A DNA stretch of 64,000 nucleotides from Halanaerobium hydrogeniformans (GTDB lineage: Bacteria > Bacillota > Halanaerobiia > Halanaerobiales > Halanaerobiaceae): the NCBI RefSeq assembly GCF_000166415.1, contig NC_014654.1, positions 2,542,001-2,606,000 of the forward strand. The letters run 5' to 3'. Every line of letters begins with the position of its first letter. Position 1 is the stretch's first letter. The translations under genes were made by a program, and so were the position numbers. Under the pieces are notes generated by a model. It was not told the origin of the DNA, ran no database searches, and was given only the letters and a program-made list of their open reading frames with translations. This document shows, piece after piece, positions 53,814 through 62,801 of this stretch.

Positions 53814-53873
53814 TAATCATTCACCTCCCCCACACGGACTAATGGCCCTGCTGCTAGCAGAGCATGGATTTTT
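53814..53873 (-). promoter_or_regulatory. Possible S6:S18 leader element of rpsF
   Basis: The leader contains CTGCTAGCAG and GGGCCATTAGTCCGTGTGG with a CCG trinucleotide. The known S6:S18-binding motif has a stem with a conserved CCG bulge like rRNA helix 22. Not folded formally. Confidence 0.35.
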
Positions 53874-53930
53874 AACCAATCTAAATTATAGCATTTATTT
53901 GCTCAAGTTGCAAGTGCAATTACACAATTT

Positions 53931-53967
53931 TTGTGATTATCTTGTGATAATGTCATAGTAAAATTAT
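53931..53967 (-). repeat. Solo copy of the ISNCY element end
   Basis: 37 bp matching the complement of 1066-1102 with one mismatch (29 of them exact), in an intergenic region with no transposase gene. Likely a relic of a lost or excised copy. Confidence 0.55.
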
Positions 53968-53972
53968 TAATT

Positions 53973-54479
53973 TTAATTAAATAATTTAAAGACAATACTG
54001 TTTACTAATACTGCTAAAATTAAACCCCCAAAGATATCAGAAGGATAGTGAACTCCCACCATTACCCTCGATACTGCTGTAATTACTGCTAAACCAAGCA
54101 TTACTTTACCAAAAGTTGGATAAATATTATAAATTGCTATTGCAATCACAAAGGCACTACTGCTGTGCATGCTGGGAAAAGATGCACTTGCAGTATGTTC
54201 TATTAAACTTTCGATTTCTAAACTCACAAAAGGTCTTGGCCTTATATAAAGATAATTTATTAATCTAACAATAATATAAGTAGATGCAGGTCCAATAATG
54301 AAGGGTATTATTTTACTATTAAGATTATATAATAAATAAGCCATTATCAAAAAATATATACCTGCAAATAAATTCGATGAATAATTTGTAATTATAATTA
54401 CAGCTCTACCAATAGATTCATTTTCGGCTGCTAAATTAAATAATTTAAAAAAGAAAAATTGATCTAAGGTTTTTAACAT
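53973..54479 (-). CDS. PAP2-family phosphatase
   Basis: 168 aa with four or five membrane segments. The PAP2 triad appears as YIRPRPF, PSMHSSSAF and SRVMVGVHYPSDIFGG. Probably dephosphorylates a lipid phosphate (undecaprenyl-PP or phosphatidate). Between rpsF and ychF, leftward, own leader. Confidence 0.85.
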   Translation of the reverse strand: MLKTLDQFFFFKLFNLAAENESIGRAVIIITNYSSNLFAGIYFLIMAYLLYNLNSKIIPFIIGPASTYIIVRLINYLYIRPRPFVSLEIESLIEHTASASFPSMHSSSAFVIAIAIYNIYPTFGKVMLGLAVITAVSRVMVGVHYPSDIFGGLILAVLVNSIVFKLFN

Positions 54480-54533
54480 AATATATATCCTTTACATTTA
54501 ATATTTTTAAATATCTAGAAAATAATTTTAAAA

Positions 54534-55625
54534 TCAAACATTAAAGCGGAAATGACAGACGTCTCCATCTTGAATAATATAATCTTTACCTTCTAATCTC
54601 AAAAGTCCTTCCTCCCTAGCTGCCGCCATACTCCTCACTCTTTTTAAATCTTTAAAACTTACAATCTCAGCTCTGATAAATCCTTTTTGCATATCAGAAT
54701 GAATTTTACCTGCGGCTTCTGGTGCAGTTGAACCTTTTTCAACCGTCCAGGCACGACATTCCTGTTCTCCAGCGGTTAAAAAAGTGATTAAATTCAAAAG
54801 ATCATAGCCTGCTTTAATTACCCTATCTAAACCTGATTCATTTAAGCCCAGTTCTTCTAAAAACATTTCTTTTTCATCTTCGTCAAGTTCAGCGATATCT
54901 GCTTCAATTTTAGCACTTATCTCTACAACTTTGGCTCCATCTTTTACTGCATGCTCTTTAACTGCTTGAACTAGCTTATTATCTCCACTGTCTATTTCAT
55001 CTTCATTGACATTAGCAAGATAGATAATTGGCTTGGCACTTAAAAGCTGTAATTCTTTAACCAATCTTTTTGCAGTTTTATCAAGTTCTAATTGCCTGAT
55101 GTTTTTGCCTTCTTCCAAGGCATTAATTAACTTTTCTAAAACCTCTTCTTCTTTTAAATGAATTTTATCACCACTTTTTGCCTGTTTTTGTGTTTTTTCC
55201 AGGCGCTTTTCTACAGCAGCTAGATCAGCCATCATTAATTCTGTATTAATAATATCTATATCTCTATCAGGTGATATCATCCCATCAACATGAGAAATAT
55301 TTTTATCATCAAAACATCTTACCACCTGGGCAATAGCATCAACTTCTCTAATATGGGCTAAAAACTTATTTCCTAATCCTTCTCCCCGACTAGCTCCCTC
55401 AACAAGTCCTGCAATATCAACGAATTCTATCACAGTTGGCGTCTTTTTCTTAGGTTGATAAACTTCTGCTAACCAATCAAGCCTTGTGTCCGGTACAGGT
55501 ACTACTCCAATATTTGGATCAATAGTACAAAAAGGATAATTTTCTGCATCAGCACCAGCCTCAGTTAAAGCATTAAAAAGGGTGGATTTACCCACATTTG
55601 GCAGACCAACAATTCCTATTTTCAT
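54534..55625 (-). CDS. ychF: Redox-regulated ATPase YchF (Obg family)
   Basis: 363 aa. GLPNVGKSTLFNALT (P-loop), the NxxE-type ATP specificity (YLANVNEDE) and the C-terminal TGS domain with FLTAGEQECRAWTVEKGSTAPEAAGKIH and VCHFRFNV. Conserved neighbour of DUF951 and rpsF in Firmicutes. Binds the ribosome and ATP rather than GTP. Confidence 0.97.
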   Translation of the reverse strand: MKIGIVGLPNVGKSTLFNALTEAGADAENYPFCTIDPNIGVVPVPDTRLDWLAEVYQPKKKTPTVIEFVDIAGLVEGASRGEGLGNKFLAHIREVDAIAQVVRCFDDKNISHVDGMISPDRDIDIINTELMMADLAAVEKRLEKTQKQAKSGDKIHLKEEEVLEKLINALEEGKNIRQLELDKTAKRLVKELQLLSAKPIIYLANVNEDEIDSGDNKLVQAVKEHAVKDGAKVVEISAKIEADIAELDEDEKEMFLEELGLNESGLDRVIKAGYDLLNLITFLTAGEQECRAWTVEKGSTAPEAAGKIHSDMQKGFIRAEIVSFKDLKRVRSMAAAREEGLLRLEGKDYIIQDGDVCHFRFNV

Positions 55626-55677
55626 TCAATAATCTTCCTTCCTATCTAAATAAATAATTATATCAGTTATATTTTTA

Positions 55678-55863
55678 CTATAATTTCTTTTTAAAACTTT
55701 TTTCGAATTTACTACGGGGCAGCATTATTATCCTATCACACTTTTGGCATTTTAACTTGAAATCCATACCAACTCTTAAAATTTTCCAAACATCACCACC
55801 ACAGGGGTGAGATTTTTTAAATTTCACCTTATCTCCAACTTCAAATTCTTCTGGCAATTTCAA
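55678..55863 (-). CDS. DUF951 family protein
   Basis: 61 aa: FEVGDKVKFKKSHPCGGDVWKILRVGMDFKLKCQKCDRIIML with the HPCGG motif and a CxxC zinc-type pair. Same position as in other Firmicutes, next to ychF. Function unknown. Confidence 0.92.
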   Translation of the reverse strand: MKLPEEFEVGDKVKFKKSHPCGGDVWKILRVGMDFKLKCQKCDRIIMLPRSKFEKSFKKKL

Positions 55864-55922
55864 TCCCTCCTGTCATGATTTAAATTATTTCAACTTTATT
55901 TATTAGTTCAAGTTGAATTTAA

Positions 55923-56471
55923 TTATATTAAAAAAATAATACCCAAAGCAACTGCCAAAGCTAAAAACAAAATAAAAATACAGCCTGGATCTTTATAAAA
56001 GGCTTTATCTGGATCATATTTGTAATTAAAGCTGCCTTTTTTGCGAGCTTTTTTAAGATATTTTACTGATTGAGAATAATCCCCCTCTTCCCGATAAATT
56101 ACTCCCAGATTATTATAGGCTGGACCATAATCAGGATTAATATCTAGTGCTTTTTTATATAATTCTTTTGCCCGACTTTTTTGCCCTTCTTTTTTTGCCA
56201 AACTACCGAGATTAGTTAAAGCTGGAGGAAAATCTCTATCTATTTCTATAATTTCTTTTAATCTGTTTTCAGCTTTTTCATATTCTTTAGCATAAATATG
56301 CAAAATCGCCCTTTTGTTTAAAGCGGGCACAAAATCAGGTTTTTCGTCTAAAAAAATTTCTAATTTATTTATAGCTTTTTTATAATTATTTTTTTCAATA
56401 AGGTCAACAATTATTTGGTATTGCTGCAACTCTTTTTCAGTCAGTTTTTTTATATAATCTGATTCCCTCAT
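55923..56471 (-). CDS. TPR-repeat protein with C-terminal membrane anchor
   Basis: 182 aa with three tetratricopeptide repeats (DFVPALNKRAILHIYAKEYE; FPPALTNLGSLAKKEGQKSR; YGPAYNNLGVIYREEGDYSQ) and a C-terminal anchor (CIFILFLALAVALGIIFLI). Protein-protein scaffold facing the cytoplasm. Start at ATG 56471 with GGGTG upstream; GTG 56483 is possible too. Confidence 0.8.
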   Translation of the reverse strand: MRESDYIKKLTEKELQQYQIIVDLIEKNNYKKAINKLEIFLDEKPDFVPALNKRAILHIYAKEYEKAENRLKEIIEIDRDFPPALTNLGSLAKKEGQKSRAKELYKKALDINPDYGPAYNNLGVIYREEGDYSQSVKYLKKARKKGSFNYKYDPDKAFYKDPGCIFILFLALAVALGIIFLI

Positions 56472-56533
56472 GTTTTCACCCACTTTTTCTTAACTTCAAT
56501 AAAGTATTATATCACATAAAGAAGTCAAACTGC

Positions 56534-56564
56534 AAAAATGGCCCCAATAAAATAGGGCCATTTT
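56534..56564. terminator. Terminator between the gcv operon and the TPR gene
   Basis: AAAATGGCCC / GGGCCATTTT hairpin; T runs on both strands. Stops the gcv operon. Confidence 0.8.
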
Positions 56565-56594
56565 CGTGAATTTCAAGTATAAGTGGTTATTTGA

Positions 56595-58028
56595 CTACCA
56601 ACTGAGATCAGGATTTCTGGCAGCTTGTGTCTCATCAAGTCTGCGCACCGAAGTATTATGCGGTGCATTTTTAACTAATTCTGGATCTTCTTTTATTTCC
56701 CGGGAAATAGTCAGTAATGTTTCTACAAAACGATTTAAAGTATCAATGTTTTCAGTTTCAGTTGGTTCAATCATTAGTGCTTCTTTAACTACTAATGGGA
56801 AATATATTGTTGGAGCATATTGATCATAATCTAATAATCTTTTAGCTATATTAAGTGTTGAAACTCCTTGCTCTTTTTGCCTGCTGCCTGATAAAACAAA
56901 TTCATGCAAACTGTCTGCAGCATAAGGAAGTTCAAATTCGTCTTTTAATTTTGCTTTTAAATAATTGGCATTTAAAACTGCATTTTCTGTTGTCTTTTTT
57001 AACCCAGAGCCTCCAACTGTTTTTATATATGCCCAGGCCCTTAACATTACACCATAATTACCATAAAAACTTTGAACTTTAGTGATTGAGCTTTCACGGT
57101 CATGATCCCAATAATATTTATCTTTAGCTTTTTTCAAAAGAGGTTTTGGTAAATAAGGAGCCAGAAAATCCTTAACTCCCACTGGACCGGAACCGGGTCC
57201 ACCTCCTCCATGAGGTGTAGAAAATGTTTTATGAAGATTAAAATGCATTAAGTCAAAATCCATATCACCTGGCTTAGCATACCCCATTATGGCATTCATA
57301 TTCGCTCCATCATAATAGACTAAACCACCCACATCATGGACAATTTCAGTTATTTTCAAAATATCTTCTTCGAAAATCCCTAGAGTGTTAGGGTTTGTCA
57401 GCATTAATGCAGCTGTGTTTTCGTCAACTGCAGCTTTTAAAGCATCTAAATCTACCATTCCTCTTTTGTTAGAAGCTATTTCTATCACATTATAGCCAGC
57501 CATTTTAGCTGTTGCAGGATTTGTTCCATGAGCTGAGTCAGGAACAATTACATTTTTTCTATTTTCATCTCTTTCTTCAAAATAATGGCGTACGATCATC
57601 AAAGAGGTAAACTCTCCGTGAGCTCCAGAAGCAGGTTGCAAAGTTATTTCATCCATCCCACTTATTTCTGCTAAATCAAGTTTTAAATCATATAGGATTT
57701 CCAATGATCCCTGAACTTGATCCTCATCCTGATAAGGGTGTAAATAACTGAGACCAGGAATTCTTGCAATTTCTTCATTGCGTTTTGGGTTATATTTCAT
57801 TGTACAAGAACCAAGGGGATAAATCCCTGAATCAACTCCATAATTTAGTTCACTTAAAGCGGTATAGTGTCTAACTACATCTACTTCACTTACCTCAGGT
57901 AAATCTAAGTCTTCCCGCAGATAACCGTTAAGTTCTGTCTTGAAATCTCTTTCTTTAACATCTAATTCAGGTAATGAATAGGCTGTTCTACCGGGGCTGC
58001 TATAATCTTTAATTAGTTTTTCCTTCAC
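56595..58028 (-). CDS. gcvPB: Glycine dehydrogenase (decarboxylating) subunit 2
   Basis: 477 aa. PLP-binding subunit of the two-subunit P-protein: [21 protein letters not shown] contains the PLP Lys. It decarboxylates glycine and transfers methylamine to the lipoyl arm of H-protein. Abuts gcvPA with no gap. Full operon gcvT-gcvH-gcvPA-gcvPB. Confidence 0.96.
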   Translation of the reverse strand: MKEKLIKDYSSPGRTAYSLPELDVKERDFKTELNGYLREDLDLPEVSEVDVVRHYTALSELNYGVDSGIYPLGSCTMKYNPKRNEEIARIPGLSYLHPYQDEDQVQGSLEILYDLKLDLAEISGMDEITLQPASGAHGEFTSLMIVRHYFEERDENRKNVIVPDSAHGTNPATAKMAGYNVIEIASNKRGMVDLDALKAAVDENTAALMLTNPNTLGIFEEDILKITEIVHDVGGLVYYDGANMNAIMGYAKPGDMDFDLMHFNLHKTFSTPHGGGGPGSGPVGVKDFLAPYLPKPLLKKAKDKYYWDHDRESSITKVQSFYGNYGVMLRAWAYIKTVGGSGLKKTTENAVLNANYLKAKLKDEFELPYAADSLHEFVLSGSRQKEQGVSTLNIAKRLLDYDQYAPTIYFPLVVKEALMIEPTETENIDTLNRFVETLLTISREIKEDPELVKNAPHNTSVRRLDETQAARNPDLSW

Positions 58029-59366
58029 TTAAAGCACCTCCAGTTTTTCCACAAAGTTATCCATATCTGCTTTAGTTATCTTTTCAGTTACACAGACAAG
58101 TAGACCTTCTCTACCGGCTTTTTTTAACTCATAACCAGCAATTATATCTTTTTCTAAAAGTTTTTCCTTGATTTTCTCAATGTTTTTAGAACTTTTTACT
58201 ACAAATTCATGGAAAAAATTATCTTTATTGCTAACTTCAAAATCTGCCAGCTCATCTATTTTCTCGGCAAGATAATGTGCCTTATGATATGACTGTTCAG
58301 CAACCTCTGCTAATCCCTTTTTTCCCATTGTAGCCAGATAGATAGTAGCCATTAAAGCATTCAAAGCTTCATTTGTACAAATATTAGATGTTGCTTTTCC
58401 TCTTCTTATATGTTGTTCTCGAGTTTGTAATGTTAAAACAAAACCTTCTTTACCATCTACATCAGTAGTTTTCCCAACGATTCTACCAGGTAGCTGTCTC
58501 AACATCTTCCTATCACCTCTACAGGCCATAAAGCCAAGATAAGGACCTCCATAATTTAGGCCATTACCAAGACCCTGGCCTTCACCTACAACTATGTCTG
58601 CTCCGAATTCGGCAGGAGCTTTAAGTACACCAAGCAAAACAGGGTTAGCAATAACTACCAGAATCAATTTTTTGTATTCCGCTTTTATCCTAGCAATTTC
58701 TTCCATTTTTTCTATAGAACCCAAAAAATTAGGATATTGTACTACTAAAACCCCTGTATCTTTATCTATATTTTCTTTTATTAATTCAGGATCCATTATT
58801 TCTGAATCACTTTTGGGTTCTATAAATTCAAGTTGATGACCTTTACCATAACATTGAATTACCTCTTTATATGCAGGATGAATAGTATCTGTTAAAAGAA
58901 CTTTTTTCTTTCTAGAAATCCTGGCCCCCATCGTTACTGCTTCAGCAGCTGCAGAACCCCCATCAAGCATTGACGCATTAGCAATATCCATGCCTGTTAA
59001 CTCAGCGATCATGCTTTGATATTCATACATTGCTTCCAGAGTTCCCTGGCTGAGCTCAGCCTGATAAGGAGTATAAGCTGTATAAAATTCTGAACGAGAG
59101 ATAAGAGCATCGATAACAGAAGGAACATAATGATCATAAGCACCAGCACCAAGAAAAGATGTCATTTCTTCCAAACATTTATTTTTAGCAGCAGCTTTTT
59201 TAGCTAAATCCATTAATTCTAACTCCGAGATTCCAGAATCTACATCTAAATCACAATCTAAAGATATTTCTTTAGGAATCATTTTAAAAAGATCTTCAAC
59301 TGCCTCAATCCCAATTTCTTTAAGCATTTCATTCCGTTCTGCTGTAGTATTTGAAATATAATCCAT
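58029..59366 (-). CDS. gcvPA: Glycine dehydrogenase (decarboxylating) subunit 1
   Basis: 445 aa. N-terminal YISNTTAERNEMLKEIGI, EMTSFLGAGAYDHYVPSVIDAL and GEGQGLGNGLNYGGPYLGFMACR are the P1 signatures. Partners with gcvPB to form the P-protein. Two bases after gcvH. Confidence 0.96.
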   Translation of the reverse strand: MDYISNTTAERNEMLKEIGIEAVEDLFKMIPKEISLDCDLDVDSGISELELMDLAKKAAAKNKCLEEMTSFLGAGAYDHYVPSVIDALISRSEFYTAYTPYQAELSQGTLEAMYEYQSMIAELTGMDIANASMLDGGSAAAEAVTMGARISRKKKVLLTDTIHPAYKEVIQCYGKGHQLEFIEPKSDSEIMDPELIKENIDKDTGVLVVQYPNFLGSIEKMEEIARIKAEYKKLILVVIANPVLLGVLKAPAEFGADIVVGEGQGLGNGLNYGGPYLGFMACRGDRKMLRQLPGRIVGKTTDVDGKEGFVLTLQTREQHIRRGKATSNICTNEALNALMATIYLATMGKKGLAEVAEQSYHKAHYLAEKIDELADFEVSNKDNFFHEFVVKSSKNIEKIKEKLLEKDIIAGYELKKAGREGLLVCVTEKITKADMDNFVEKLEVL

Positions 59367-59368
59367 TT

Positions 59369-59752
59369 TTATGCCTCCTCGAGAAAATCAGCATACTCCT
59401 CAGCAGATAATAATTCATCAAGCTCAGAAAGATCTTCTGCCTCTACCTTAATTAACCAGCCTTCACCATAAGGGTCATCATTGATCAGTTCTGGTTGATC
59501 GAATAATGTTTCATTAATTTCTATAACCTTAGCACTAACCGGTATAAATGTATCTGAAACAGCCTTTACAGATTCAAGCACTCCAAAAGTATCACCACTT
59601 TCAAATTCCTCACCAACTTCAGGTAATTCAACAAAAACGATATCTCCCAATTCTTCCTGAGCAAAGTCAGAAACCCCAATAATTAGAAGTCCATCTTCTT
59701 TTCTAACCCATTCATGCTCCTCAGAATACAACAAACCTTCTTTTACACTCAT
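59369..59752 (-). CDS. gcvH: Glycine cleavage H-protein
   Basis: 127 aa. EGLLYSEEHEWVRKEDG start and the lipoyl-Lys site in FGVLESVKAVSDTF. ATG at 59752 with AAGGAGG upstream; the longer frame to 59824 lacks this. Carries the aminomethyl group between P-, T- and L-proteins; no L-protein gene is in the operon. Confidence 0.96.
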   Translation of the reverse strand: MSVKEGLLYSEEHEWVRKEDGLLIIGVSDFAQEELGDIVFVELPEVGEEFESGDTFGVLESVKAVSDTFIPVSAKVIEINETLFDQPELINDDPYGEGWLIKVEAEDLSELDELLSAEEYADFLEEA

Positions 59753-59851
59753 TCTTATTCCTCCTTTTAGTTTTGCTGACTTAATCTTAGCTAAAGCATA
59801 AAAAAATTTATTAATATTTGCCAATTCAAACCCTAAATAAATGTTTTGTAA

Positions 59852-60925
59852 TTAGACAAAAGGTAGTTCTACTATTTCTGCATCTATAAATCTTTTCCTT
59901 ACTTTTATTCCAACCTTATTGCCAGGCTCAATATAATCGCTTTTTATATATCCCATAGCAATTCCCTTTTTCAACAAAGGAGAATAACTCCCACTGCTCA
60001 CTTCTCCAATTTCTTGATCTTCACAGTAGATTTTATGTCCTTTTCGAGCAACCCCGCGTCCCTGAATCATAAATCCTGTCCGTTCTCTTTTAATACCTTT
60101 TCTTTTTAATTCTTTGAGCTTTTCTTTTCCTATAAAATCACCTTTATCAAGTTTAACTACCCAACCCAACTTAGCTTGGTATGGATCAATATTTTCATCT
60201 ATATCATTGCCATAAAGAGGGAATCCCTTTTCAAGCCTAAGGGTATCACGCGCTCCTAATCCAGCAGGGAGTATTTCAAACTTTTTACCTGCTTTTATTA
60301 TATCATGCCAGATTTTTTCTGCATATTCTGCTTTAAAATATAGTTCGTAGCCCAGTTCTCCAGTATAACCGGTCCTAGAAATAATCATATCTTTTCCAGC
60401 GACCTTACCTTCTTTAAATCGATAATAATTAATCTCTTGAAGATTAAGATCGGTTAATTTAGTTAAAACCTTTTGCGAGTCTGGACCCTGCAGAGCGAGC
60501 ATTGCATAGTGCTCAGTTCTATTCTCTATCTGAGCATCGTTATCTAAGTGTTCTTTAATCCAATCAAAATCTTTCTCCGTGTTAGAAGCATTTACTACCA
60601 GCAAAAACTTGTTTTTTTGCAACTTATAAACCACCAAATCATCAATAATACCACCGTTTTCATTGCAGATAAGTGTATAAAGAACTTTACCCTTATCAAG
60701 CAGTTGAGCATCATTTGTTATAATTCTTTGAAGTGATTTTTCAGCTCCACCACCCGTGAGCAGCAGTTCTCCCATGTGTGAAATATCAAAAAGGCCACAT
60801 CTCTTTCTGACAGCAAGGTGTTCTTCAATAATTCCACTATACTCAACAGGCATTTCCCAACCACCGAAATCAGTCATTTTTGCTCCAGATTCTTTGTGAA
60901 TTGCATTCAGTGGAGTTTCCTTCAT
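59852..60925 (-). CDS. gcvT: Glycine cleavage T-protein (aminomethyltransferase)
   Basis: 357 aa. KETPLNAIHKESGAKMTDFGGWEMPVEYSG start, GLFDISHMGELLLTGG and SRTGYTGELGYELY motifs. Transfers the C1 unit from H-protein to THF. ATG 60925 with GGAGGT upstream; the longer frame is not supported. First gene of the operon, under the riboswitch. Confidence 0.96.
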   Translation of the reverse strand: MKETPLNAIHKESGAKMTDFGGWEMPVEYSGIIEEHLAVRKRCGLFDISHMGELLLTGGGAEKSLQRIITNDAQLLDKGKVLYTLICNENGGIIDDLVVYKLQKNKFLLVVNASNTEKDFDWIKEHLDNDAQIENRTEHYAMLALQGPDSQKVLTKLTDLNLQEINYYRFKEGKVAGKDMIISRTGYTGELGYELYFKAEYAEKIWHDIIKAGKKFEILPAGLGARDTLRLEKGFPLYGNDIDENIDPYQAKLGWVVKLDKGDFIGKEKLKELKRKGIKRERTGFMIQGRGVARKGHKIYCEDQEIGEVSSGSYSPLLKKGIAMGYIKSDYIEPGNKVGIKVRKRFIDAEIVELPFV

Positions 60926-61000
60926 ATTACTACCTCCTCTTGACATCCTGTTCCTAAATTTTAAAATTTTAATAAAGAAAATACTTATAACTTATCTAAA

Positions 61001-61041
61001 AAATTAAAAACAGGGAGCCAGACTAAAGCTGACTCCCTGTT
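61001..61041 (-). terminator. Riboswitch-controlled terminator of the gcv operon
   Basis: AACAGGGAG(T/C)CAG / CTGGCTCCCTGTT stem with a T-rich tail on the minus strand, between aptamer and gcvT. Confidence 0.8.
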
Positions 61042-61062
61042 CATTATATTCTCCTGTTAAAT

Positions 61063-61175
61063 GTTCAGAGTTCCGTCCAGCTGGATTCTATTTGCCTGAG
61101 AGTTTCAGTTCCCCTTGCTCCTTCGGCGCCCTTTTTAGGGTCTCTCACCCAGCCTTCAACCGCTGTATTCTATTT
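61063..61175 (-). ncRNA. Glycine riboswitch (single aptamer)
   Basis: Minus strand: GGCTGGGTGAGAGACCC, GGGCGCCGAAGGAGCAA, AACTCTCAGGCAAATAGAA and GGACGGAACTCTG, the core of the gcvT RNA motif. Only one aptamer core is visible, followed by the terminator: an ON switch when glycine is high is expected, coupling glycine cleavage to glycine level. Confidence 0.92.
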
Positions 61176-61181
61176 GTTTTT

Positions 61182-61210
61182 ATTATATCTTATTTTTTTT
61201 TGTAATGCAA
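61182..61210 (-). promoter_or_regulatory. Promoter of the gcv operon
   Basis: On the minus strand TTGCAT (61205-61210), 16 bp, TATAAT (61182-61187), directly upstream of the riboswitch. Confidence 0.7.
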
Positions 61211-61218
61211 AAACAATT

Positions 61219-61911
61219 TTAAAAAACGATCGAACTTAAAATCACTGCAACAGCAAGTGCTGGAAGTAAATTACCAGTTTTGATATTTTCTGTTTTAGCT
61301 AACATATTCAAGCCAATAGCAACAATCAACAAGCCCCCTGTTGCGGTCATAATTCTAATCATATCTGCTGTTAAAAAACCTTCCGCCCAGGATGCAAAAA
61401 TAGTTATACTACCCTGATAAATTAAGATTGGTATCGCTGAAAAAGCCACTCCAATCCCTGAGCTGGCGGCAAAAGCTATTGCTGTTACTCCATCTAACAA
61501 AGATTTAGTGAAAAGTATGCTGGGATCATTATTTAAACCATCCTGTATAGATCCCATTATAGCCATGGCTCCTACACAATAGATTAGGCTTGCCTGTACA
61601 AAGCCCTGCACAAAAAGAGCATCTTTTGCTGCAAAGCGTTCTTTTAAAGTGTTACCAAAATCATTGAGTCTTTTCTCTATTTCTAAGAGTTCTCCGATAA
61701 CTGCTCCAATAACCAGGCTGAAAATGACAAGAATAATGTCAGGAGATTTTTCAATACTTAAAGCCATTTGAAAACCAATTAAAATGACAGCTAAACTAAT
61801 TCCCTGGATTAAGGTTTTTTGAATTTTATCTGGAAACTTACCTCTGAAAATAACACCTAATGTACTGCCCGCTAAAACAGACAATACATTAACTAATGTT
61901 CCAATCATCAA
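61219..61911 (-). CDS. DUF554 family membrane protein
   Basis: 230 aa with six or more membrane segments (MIGTLVNVLSVLAGSTLGVI; ISLAVILIGFQMALSIEKSP; ...). YdfK/DUF554 motif IYCVGAMAIMGSIQDGLNND and FTKSLLDGVTAIAFAASSGIGVAFSAIPIL. Putative transporter, function unknown. Just downstream of parS/parB. Confidence 0.9.
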   Translation of the reverse strand: MMIGTLVNVLSVLAGSTLGVIFRGKFPDKIQKTLIQGISLAVILIGFQMALSIEKSPDIILVIFSLVIGAVIGELLEIEKRLNDFGNTLKERFAAKDALFVQGFVQASLIYCVGAMAIMGSIQDGLNNDPSILFTKSLLDGVTAIAFAASSGIGVAFSAIPILIYQGSITIFASWAEGFLTADMIRIMTATGGLLIVAIGLNMLAKTENIKTGNLLPALAVAVILSSIVF

Positions 61912-61937
61912 ACCACCTGTCTATTCTATTATTTGAG

Positions 61938-61953
61938 TGTTTCACGTGAAACA
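61938..61953. promoter_or_regulatory. parS centromere site
   Basis: TGTTTCACGTGAAACA, a perfect 16-bp palindrome identical to the consensus parS bound by ParB (Spo0J), just after the parB stop. Confidence 0.97.
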
Positions 61954-61955
61954 TT

Positions 61956-62801
61956 TTAATTTAACTTTGCAATGATTTCTTCTAACTTTTCTAGGCTTTC
62001 GATTTCTATGGTTAATAATTTGTTCTTTTTGCGTGATTTTATTTTAACATTGCTGCCAAGGCTTGCTGCTATTTTTTCTACAGCTGCAACCCACTCTTTA
62101 GGTAGTTCTTTTGTTTTAGATTTGTTTTTGTTTTTATGAGTAGGATTTTTTAGTTCTTCGACAAATTCTTCTGTTGCACGAACTGTTAAATCCTTAATAA
62201 TTATATTTTCACAGGCAGGACCCTGAGCTTCTATATCTAAACCCAGCAGTGCTCTTGCATGCCCAACAGTAATTGTTCCTCTTTCTAAATGTTTAAGAAC
62301 TTTATCGCTTAACTTAAGCAATCTTATCATATTTGAAACAGTAGATCTATTTTTACCAACTCTCTGGGCAAGTTCTTCCTGGGTTATATCAAAATTATCA
62401 AGCATTTTTTTATAAGCTCTTGCCTCTTCGATAGGATTTAAATCCTCCCGCTGAAGATTTTCTATTAAAGCAATTTCAAGCATCTCCTGATCATCAAAAC
62501 TTCTTATCACAGCTGGTATCTTAGCTAAGTCAAGTATTTTTGAAGCACGCCAGCGCCTTTCCCCAGCTACTATTTGATACTTTTCAGCTTTAATTTTCCT
62601 CAGGGTTATTGGCTGAATCAATCCCTTTTCTTTAATAGAAGAAGCTAATTCTTTTAATGCTTCCTCATCAAAGTTTCGGCGGGGTTGAAATGGATTAGCT
62701 TCAATTTGATCAATGAACACTTCTTCAACCCTGCTTTGATCTATGTTATCGTCATTATTTATTAATGCACTTAAACCCTTACCTAGTCTTTTTTTACTCA
62801 C
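61956..62801 (-). CDS. parB: Chromosome partitioning protein ParB (Spo0J)
   Basis: 281 aa. The CTP-binding ParB/Srx domain (VFIDQIEANPFQPRRNFDEEALKELASSI, IVAGERRWRASKI), HTH (TQEELAQRVGKNRSTVSNMIRLL) and a C-terminal dimerisation domain. Loads on parS and spreads; helps SMC loading. Overlaps parA end by 8 nt. Confidence 0.97.
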   Translation of the reverse strand: MSKKRLGKGLSALINNDDNIDQSRVEEVFIDQIEANPFQPRRNFDEEALKELASSIKEKGLIQPITLRKIKAEKYQIVAGERRWRASKILDLAKIPAVIRSFDDQEMLEIALIENLQREDLNPIEEARAYKKMLDNFDITQEELAQRVGKNRSTVSNMIRLLKLSDKVLKHLERGTITVGHARALLGLDIEAQGPACENIIIKDLTVRATEEFVEELKNPTHKNKNKSKTKELPKEWVAAVEKIAASLGSNVKIKSRKKNKLLTIEIESLEKLEEIIAKLN

